Positions 59,662 to 64,000 of a DNA stretch of 64,000 nt are shown piece by piece (position 1 is the first letter of the stretch; each line of letters starts with the position of its first letter). The notes beneath the pieces are model-generated. The model saw only the letters and a list, made by a program, of their open reading frames with translations. It did no database searches and was not told the DNA's origin. The position numbers and the translations under genes were made by a program. Source of the stretch: Psychromicrobium xiongbiense (GTDB taxonomy: Bacteria > Actinomycetota > Actinomycetes > Actinomycetales > Micrococcaceae); the NCBI RefSeq assembly GCF_030271165.1, contig NZ_JASSZH010000009.1, positions 310,001-374,000 of the forward strand, read 5' to 3'.

Positions 59662-60879
59662 ATGGCATTGCTCACCCGGCCTGCAGCTCCCACGACCTCC
59701 ACCGCGCAGACTGCCGCCTACTGGCTTCTGGTGGTTCTGCTGGGCCTGGTCCTGGCAGTTTCGGGCGTCCCGTCGCCGCTGTATGGCATCTACTCCGCCC
59801 AATGGGGGCTCTCTCCTTTGATGCTGACCCTCGTCTTCGCCGCTTACGCCGGCGCCGCCCTACTGAGCCTGCTGGTGGTTGGTCCACTGACCGATGCCCT
59901 GGGTCGCAAACCAGTCCTGCTGACGGCAGCGGTCATGATCCTGGTGGGTCTGGCCATCTTCTTCACAGCACAGAATGTCGCGGCCCTGCTGATCGCCCGA
60001 ATACTGCACGGGGCCGCCATCGGAGCGGTGGTGGTTGCGGCGAGCGCGGCCCTGCTGGACCTCAGGCCGCACGATGCCGCCCGCTCGGGTCGGCTCACCG
60101 GGATCACCTTCAGTGTCGGTATGGCGGTGGGCATTATGGGGGCCGCTCTGCTGGCGGAGTACCTGCCTGCTCCTCTGCTGACGCCGTTCGCCGTCGTCGG
60201 CCTGCTGACGGCCCTCATGGCCGTGGGGCTGCTGCTGATGCAGGAGACCCACCATCAGCGCGAGCAGAGTCCGCTGCGCTTCGCCAGGCCCTCGGTGCCC
60301 CGCGAGCTGAGTCCGGATTTCGGGTTTTCCGTGCTCGGCGCAGCTGGCTCCTGGATGGCCCTTGGCCTGTATTTGTCTTTATTCCCCTCTGTCGCCGCAC
60401 TGGAAACTGGCATCCATTCCCTGGTCTTCACCGCGGGCGTGGTGGCCGCGATGACCGGCGCCTCTGCACTCGCTCAGGGACTCGTGTCCCGGGTACCGGC
60501 TCGCGTTCTGGCCATGATCGGCGATGTTGCTCTGACAGTCACCTCTCTGGTGAGCATTCCGGCGGTGCTGAGCGGGAACCCGACGGCCATTATGGCCAGT
60601 TCCATCGCGCTCGGCGTCGCTTTCGGCCTCACCTTCAGCGGCTCACTGCGGCACCTGAGTTCGGTGGTTCCGGCACAAGCCCGCGGCGGAGTGATGGCAG
60701 CGTTCTATCTGTGCTGCTACCTGGCGATGGGCATTCCGGTGGTACTGGCCGGCTGGGCCGCGTCCGTTTTTCCACTCCCGGGTGTCTTCAGTGGTTTTGC
60801 GCTCATCGTGGCTGTGGCATGCGTGCTCGCCGCGGTGCTGGGGCTCCGGTCGCATCGCGCCCTGAGCATGGCAGGCTGA
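59662..60879 (+). CDS. MFS transporter controlled by ArsR-type repressor
   Basis: A 405-residue permease with 12 spans; the loop motif is GPLTDALGRKPVLL (GxxxDxxGRK). It resembles drug/metabolite efflux MFS proteins. AAGGAAAG lies just before the ATG. The divergent ArsR-type gene and two operators between them suggest the transporter exports the repressor's inducer. The stop codon lies inside a 22-bp tandem duplication. Confidence 0.9.
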   Translation: MALLTRPAAPTTSTAQTAAYWLLVVLLGLVLAVSGVPSPLYGIYSAQWGLSPLMLTLVFAAYAGAALLSLLVVGPLTDALGRKPVLLTAAVMILVGLAIFFTAQNVAALLIARILHGAAIGAVVVAASAALLDLRPHDAARSGRLTGITFSVGMAVGIMGAALLAEYLPAPLLTPFAVVGLLTALMAVGLLLMQETHHQREQSPLRFARPSVPRELSPDFGFSVLGAAGSWMALGLYLSLFPSVAALETGIHSLVFTAGVVAAMTGASALAQGLVSRVPARVLAMIGDVALTVTSLVSIPAVLSGNPTAIMASSIALGVAFGLTFSGSLRHLSSVVPAQARGGVMAAFYLCCYLAMGIPVVLAGWAASVFPLPGVFSGFALIVAVACVLAAVLGLRSHRALSMAG

Positions 60880-60911
60880 GCCGGATATCATGGCAGGCTG
60901 AGCCGGATATC
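60868..60911 (+). repeat. 22-bp perfect tandem duplication
   Basis: Two identical 22-bp units (60868-60889, 60890-60911), each starting ATGGCAGGCTGAGCC. The first contains the MFS stop codon. A fresh duplication of coding end plus spacer. Confidence 0.9.
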
Positions 60912-60947
60912 CAGCCCGGCACCAACTGGCCATACACTGGAACGGCT

Positions 60948-63900
60948 ATGAGCCTGACCATCACCTATCCCCCTGAGCTGCCGGTCTCTGCCCGGCGAGA
61001 TGACCTGATGGCGGCGATCTCCGCACACCAGGTGGTGATCATTGCGGGCGAGACCGGCTCCGGCAAAACCACGCAGATCCCCAAAATGTGCCTGGAGCTG
61101 GGCCTGGCGGAACCGGGTGCCGATGGCAAACCCCGGATGATCGGTCACACCCAGCCTCGCCGTCTGGCCGCCCGTACCGTCGCTGAGCGCATCGCCGCGG
61201 AACTGGACGTCCCGCTCGGTGAGGAGATCGGCTTTCAGGTCCGCTTCACCGGCGAGGTCTCCCGGCGGACCAGGGTGAAGGTCATGACGGACGGCATCCT
61301 GCTTGCTGAGATTCAGCGGGACCCGCTACTGAAACGCTATGGGGCGCTGATCATCGATGAGGCTCATGAGCGCAGCCTGAATATCGATTTTCTGCTGGGT
61401 TACCTGAAGCGAATCCTGCCGCAGCGGCCGGATCTGAAGGTCATCATCACCTCAGCGACCATCGACCCGGAACGTTTTGCCCGGCATTTCGCCTCAACAG
61501 ACGGCACTCCAGCCCCCATTGAAGAAGTCTCCGGACGCACCTATCCGGTGGAGATCCGCTACCGCCCGCTCAGCGCTGAGGACCGCACGGACCATGACGA
61601 TGACGACGACCCAGTCGCCCAGGATGCCGGCAGCTCCAGCGAGGACCGCGATCCGCTCGACGCTGTCTGCGATGCAGTCGAGGAACTCTCCCATGAGACA
61701 CCTGGCGACATTCTGATCTTCTTCTCGGGGGAACGGGAAATCCGCGATGCTGCCGAGGCACTGCGCGGCCGGTTCCAGGACAACGCCCAGGCCCCCGCAG
61801 TGCTGCGCAACCTGCAGGTCCTCCCTCTGTTTGCCCGGCTGTCCCTGGCCGAGCAGCACGCCGTCTTCACGCCCGGCAACTCCTCGGCGCGCCGCGTCGT
61901 ACTGGCCACCAATGTGGCCGAAACCTCGCTCACCGTTCCCGGCATCAAGTACGTCATCGATACCGGCACCGCCAGAATTTCCCGGTATTCGCACCGCACT
62001 AAGGTCCAGCGTCTGCCGATCGAACGGATCTCCCAGGCCAGCGCCAATCAGCGGGCAGGCCGATGTGGTCGTGTCTCCGACGGCATCTGCATCCGGCTGT
62101 ACTCGGAGCAGGATTTCGAAGCGCGCCGCGAGTTCACCGACCCGGAGATCCTGCGGACCAATCTGGCAGCGGTGATCTTGCAGATGGTCGCCATCGGGGT
62201 CGCTCAGGGGCCTGCAGATGTGGCCGGGTTCCCCTTCGTGGAACCGCCGGATGAGAAGGCCGTTGCCGATGGCGTGGCGCTGCTGCGCGAGCTGGGTGCA
62301 CTCACGTCTCCTCGGGTGACAGCGGCCCCACCAGCCGACGCCACCCAGGCATCCGGTGCGGTCCAGCCAGCCCGCACCGGCCCGGGCCGCTCGCGCACCA
62401 CCACGCTGACCGACATCGGGCGTTCGCTGGCCGTGCTGCCGGTCGACCCCCGCCTGGGCCGGATGATCGTCGAAGCCGGGCGCCGGGGGTGTGCCCGTGA
62501 GGTCATGGTGCTGGCTGCAGCGCTGACCATTCAGGACCCCCGGGAGCGCCCCTCGGCCGATGCGCCGGCTGGCCGACGCCAGCTCGCGGAGGAAAAACAC
62601 CAGCGATTCATCGATGAGACCTCCGACTTTCTGGGGTATCTGAATCTCTGGCGCTATCTGCAGGAAAAACAACAGGAGCTCTCCAGCTCCGCCTTCCGGC
62701 GCCTCTGCAAAGCGGAGTTCATCAACTATTTGCGGGTCCGTGAATGGCAGGATCTCTTTGCGCAGTTGCGCCAGCTTGCCAAGTCCGTGCACCTGACGCT
62801 GGAACCCGGCGAGGTGGATCCAGTGGGCCGATCGGTGGCCATTCACCAGTCCCTGCTGGCCGGATTGCTGAGCCAGATTGGCCTCTACGACGAGCGTAAA
62901 CGCGAGTATGTGGGCGCACGGGGTGCCCGGTTCGCCATTTTCCCGGGATCAGCGCTGTTCAGCCGAAGCTCCACGGGCAAGAATTCGGCCCGGAAGACCC
63001 CGGACGCCGTGATGAGTGCGGAACTTGTGGAGACCTCCCGCCTCTGGGCCCGGGTGAACGCCGCCATCGACCCGTTGTGGGCGGAAGAAGTGGCCGGGGA
63101 TCTGGTCAAGCGCAGCTACTCAGAACCGCACTGGTCCAAGCGCACTGGTTCCGTGATGGCCTATGAGAAGGTCACGCTCTTCGGGGTGCCGATCGTGGTG
63201 CAGCGCCGGGTGAATTATGGCCGGATCGACCCGGTGCTTGCGCGCGAACTGTTCATCCGGCATGCCTTGGTGGAGGGCGACTGGCGTACGCACCACAAGT
63301 TCTTCCATCGCAACCAGGCCATGCTGGCCGAGGTGGAGGAGCTGGAGACCCGGATGCGCCGCCGCGATCTGCGAGTGGACGACGAGGCTCTTTTCGAGTT
63401 CTACGATGCCCGGATCGGCGCGGAAGTGGTCTCCGAGCGGCATTTCGACCTCTGGTGGAAACGCGCCCGGCATGACAACCCGACGCTGCTGGACTTCGAC
63501 CCCGGCGTCATCATGGCCGAGCCTGCCGAGGAACTCGACGAATCCCAGTACCCGCGCACCATCCGACAGGGCGACTTCGAGCTGCCGCTGAGCTACGAAT
63601 TCGCCCCGGCGATCATGGGCACCGCCAACGGCTCTCAGGATTCCGATGGCGTGACGGTCACCGTGCCGGTGCTGTTCCTCAATCAGCTGCAGGAGGAGCC
63701 CTTCCGCTGGCAGATCCCCGGCCTGCGTGCCGAGCTGGTCACCGCGCTGATCAAATCGCTACCCAAGGCGGTCCGGAAGAACTTCGTCCCCGCGCCCGAT
63801 GTCGGCAGACAGGCGGCCGCGGCCCTCGCCGAAGACTTCGACCCAGCGGTGGATGAGTTGGAGCCCTCGCTGGAACTGGTGCTGCGGCGTCTGCGCGGCC

Positions 63901-64000
63901 ATATTGTGCCGCCGGATTCCTGGAACTGGGAGAACGTCCCGGCTCATCTGCGGATGAGCTTCTCGGTGGTGGATGCCCAGGGCAAAATCCTGGACGAGGG
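60948..64000 (+). CDS. hrpA: ATP-dependent RNA helicase HrpA, 5' part
   Basis: The reading frame is open from the ATG at 60948 to the window end (1017 codons seen; HrpA is usually about 1300 residues). Walker A is GETGSGKTT (about 34-42), motif II is DEAH (137-140), motif III is ITSATID, and motif VI is QRAGRCGRVSDG. The HA2 and DUF3418-type C-terminal regions follow. It unwinds RNA and rescues stalled or collided ribosomes. Start context has GGAACGG close to the ATG; a loose TACACT lies 9 nt upstream. Confidence 0.94.
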   Translation, partial: MSLTITYPPELPVSARRDDLMAAISAHQVVIIAGETGSGKTTQIPKMCLELGLAEPGADGKPRMIGHTQPRRLAARTVAERIAAELDVPLGEEIGFQVRFTGEVSRRTRVKVMTDGILLAEIQRDPLLKRYGALIIDEAHERSLNIDFLLGYLKRILPQRPDLKVIITSATIDPERFARHFASTDGTPAPIEEVSGRTYPVEIRYRPLSAEDRTDHDDDDDPVAQDAGSSSEDRDPLDAVCDAVEELSHETPGDILIFFSGEREIRDAAEALRGRFQDNAQAPAVLRNLQVLPLFARLSLAEQHAVFTPGNSSARRVVLATNVAETSLTVPGIKYVIDTGTARISRYSHRTKVQRLPIERISQASANQRAGRCGRVSDGICIRLYSEQDFEARREFTDPEILRTNLAAVILQMVAIGVAQGPADVAGFPFVEPPDEKAVADGVALLRELGALTSPRVTAAPPADATQASGAVQPARTGPGRSRTTTLTDIGRSLAVLPVDPRLGRMIVEAGRRGCAREVMVLAAALTIQDPRERPSADAPAGRRQLAEEKHQRFIDETSDFLGYLNLWRYLQEKQQELSSSAFRRLCKAEFINYLRVREWQDLFAQLRQLAKSVHLTLEPGEVDPVGRSVAIHQSLLAGLLSQIGLYDERKREYVGARGARFAIFPGSALFSRSSTGKNSARKTPDAVMSAELVETSRLWARVNAAIDPLWAEEVAGDLVKRSYSEPHWSKRTGSVMAYEKVTLFGVPIVVQRRVNYGRIDPVLARELFIRHALVEGDWRTHHKFFHRNQAMLAEVEELETRMRRRDLRVDDEALFEFYDARIGAEVVSERHFDLWWKRARHDNPTLLDFDPGVIMAEPAEELDESQYPRTIRQGDFELPLSYEFAPAIMGTANGSQDSDGVTVTVPVLFLNQLQEEPFRWQIPGLRAELVTALIKSLPKAVRKNFVPAPDVGRQAAAALAEDFDPAVDELEPSLELVLRRLRGHIVPPDSWNWENVPAHLRMSFSVVDAQGKILDE

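Noticed and set aside
61494..62846. Open frame of about 450 codons antisense to hrpA
   Set aside because: Shadow of the conserved helicase frame, which has all its motifs.

Overview
The window reads as chromosomal DNA of a high-GC Gram-positive actinobacterium, most like the Micrococcaceae (an Arthrobacter-type genome). The evidence is GC-rich third codon positions, many GTG and TTG starts, NucS mismatch endonuclease, DUF2017/DUF2550/DUF3039 proteins, a Rho with a long disordered insert, and a gene order (argS-lysA-hom-thrC-thrB-rho-prfA-prmC-tsaC ... wecA-atpI-atpBEFHAGDC-DUF2550 ... nucS ... pncB/clpS-DUF2017-murI-MBL-rph-rdgB) that I recognise from Mycobacterium and other Actinobacteria. 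The species cannot be resolved from sequence reading alone.

Layout. 1-2.2 kb: a YtrA/GntR-controlled ABC exporter operon. 2.2-6.3 kb: NUDIX hydrolase, an unassigned coiled protein, a Na+/H+ antiporter fused to a UBP-type zinc finger, and DedA. 6.3-11.1 kb: clpS-DUF2017-murI-MBL hydrolase and rph-rdgB, split by a 732-bp gap that holds a perfect 32-bp inverted repeat and decayed-looking sequence. 11.2-13.2 kb: pncB-pncA NAD salvage operon. 13.2-18.7 kb: SF2 helicase with DUF3039, nagB, and a second ABC exporter pair behind a promoter with tandem direct repeats. 18.8-27.5 kb: a CnoX-like thioredoxin/TPR protein, a large unassigned membrane protein, AI-2E family permease, alpha/beta hydrolase, nucS, nagA and a cold-shock gene with a structured leader. 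27.5-35.9 kb: the complete F1Fo ATP synthase operon. 36-42 kb: a surface-polysaccharide group (WecA-like, CapD-like, epimerase, a double glycosyltransferase) sitting between the ATP synthase and tsaC. 42-54 kb: tsaC-prmC-prfA-rho, then the threonine/lysine genes thrB-thrC-hom-lysA and argS. 54-64 kb: an accessory stretch of transporters (CynX-type MFS, second MFS, EamA, third MFS), tRNA-Arg(CCG), divergent MarR and ArsR regulators with clear palindromic operators, and the 5' part of hrpA running off the window.

Functional links. The core supplies ATP synthesis, translation termination, t6A tRNA modification, aspartate-family amino acids, NAD salvage and peptidoglycan precursors. Two chitin/amino-sugar genes (nagA, nagB) are present but unlinked. 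Gene starts show a strong trend: at least twelve genes have a TANNNT box exactly 6-7 nt before the start codon, which indicates leaderless transcripts (clpS is near-leaderless at 8 nt).

The most unusual items are the three-copy 32-bp repeat at 7.7-8.3 kb, the palindrome-rich rho-prfA gap where rpmE is expected, a 133-bp duplication flanking a transporter next to tRNA-Arg, and the direct repeats ahead of the second ABC operon. I did not find a CRISPR array, prophage, restriction system or intact insertion sequence, and nothing that I would call a clearly new multi-gene system.
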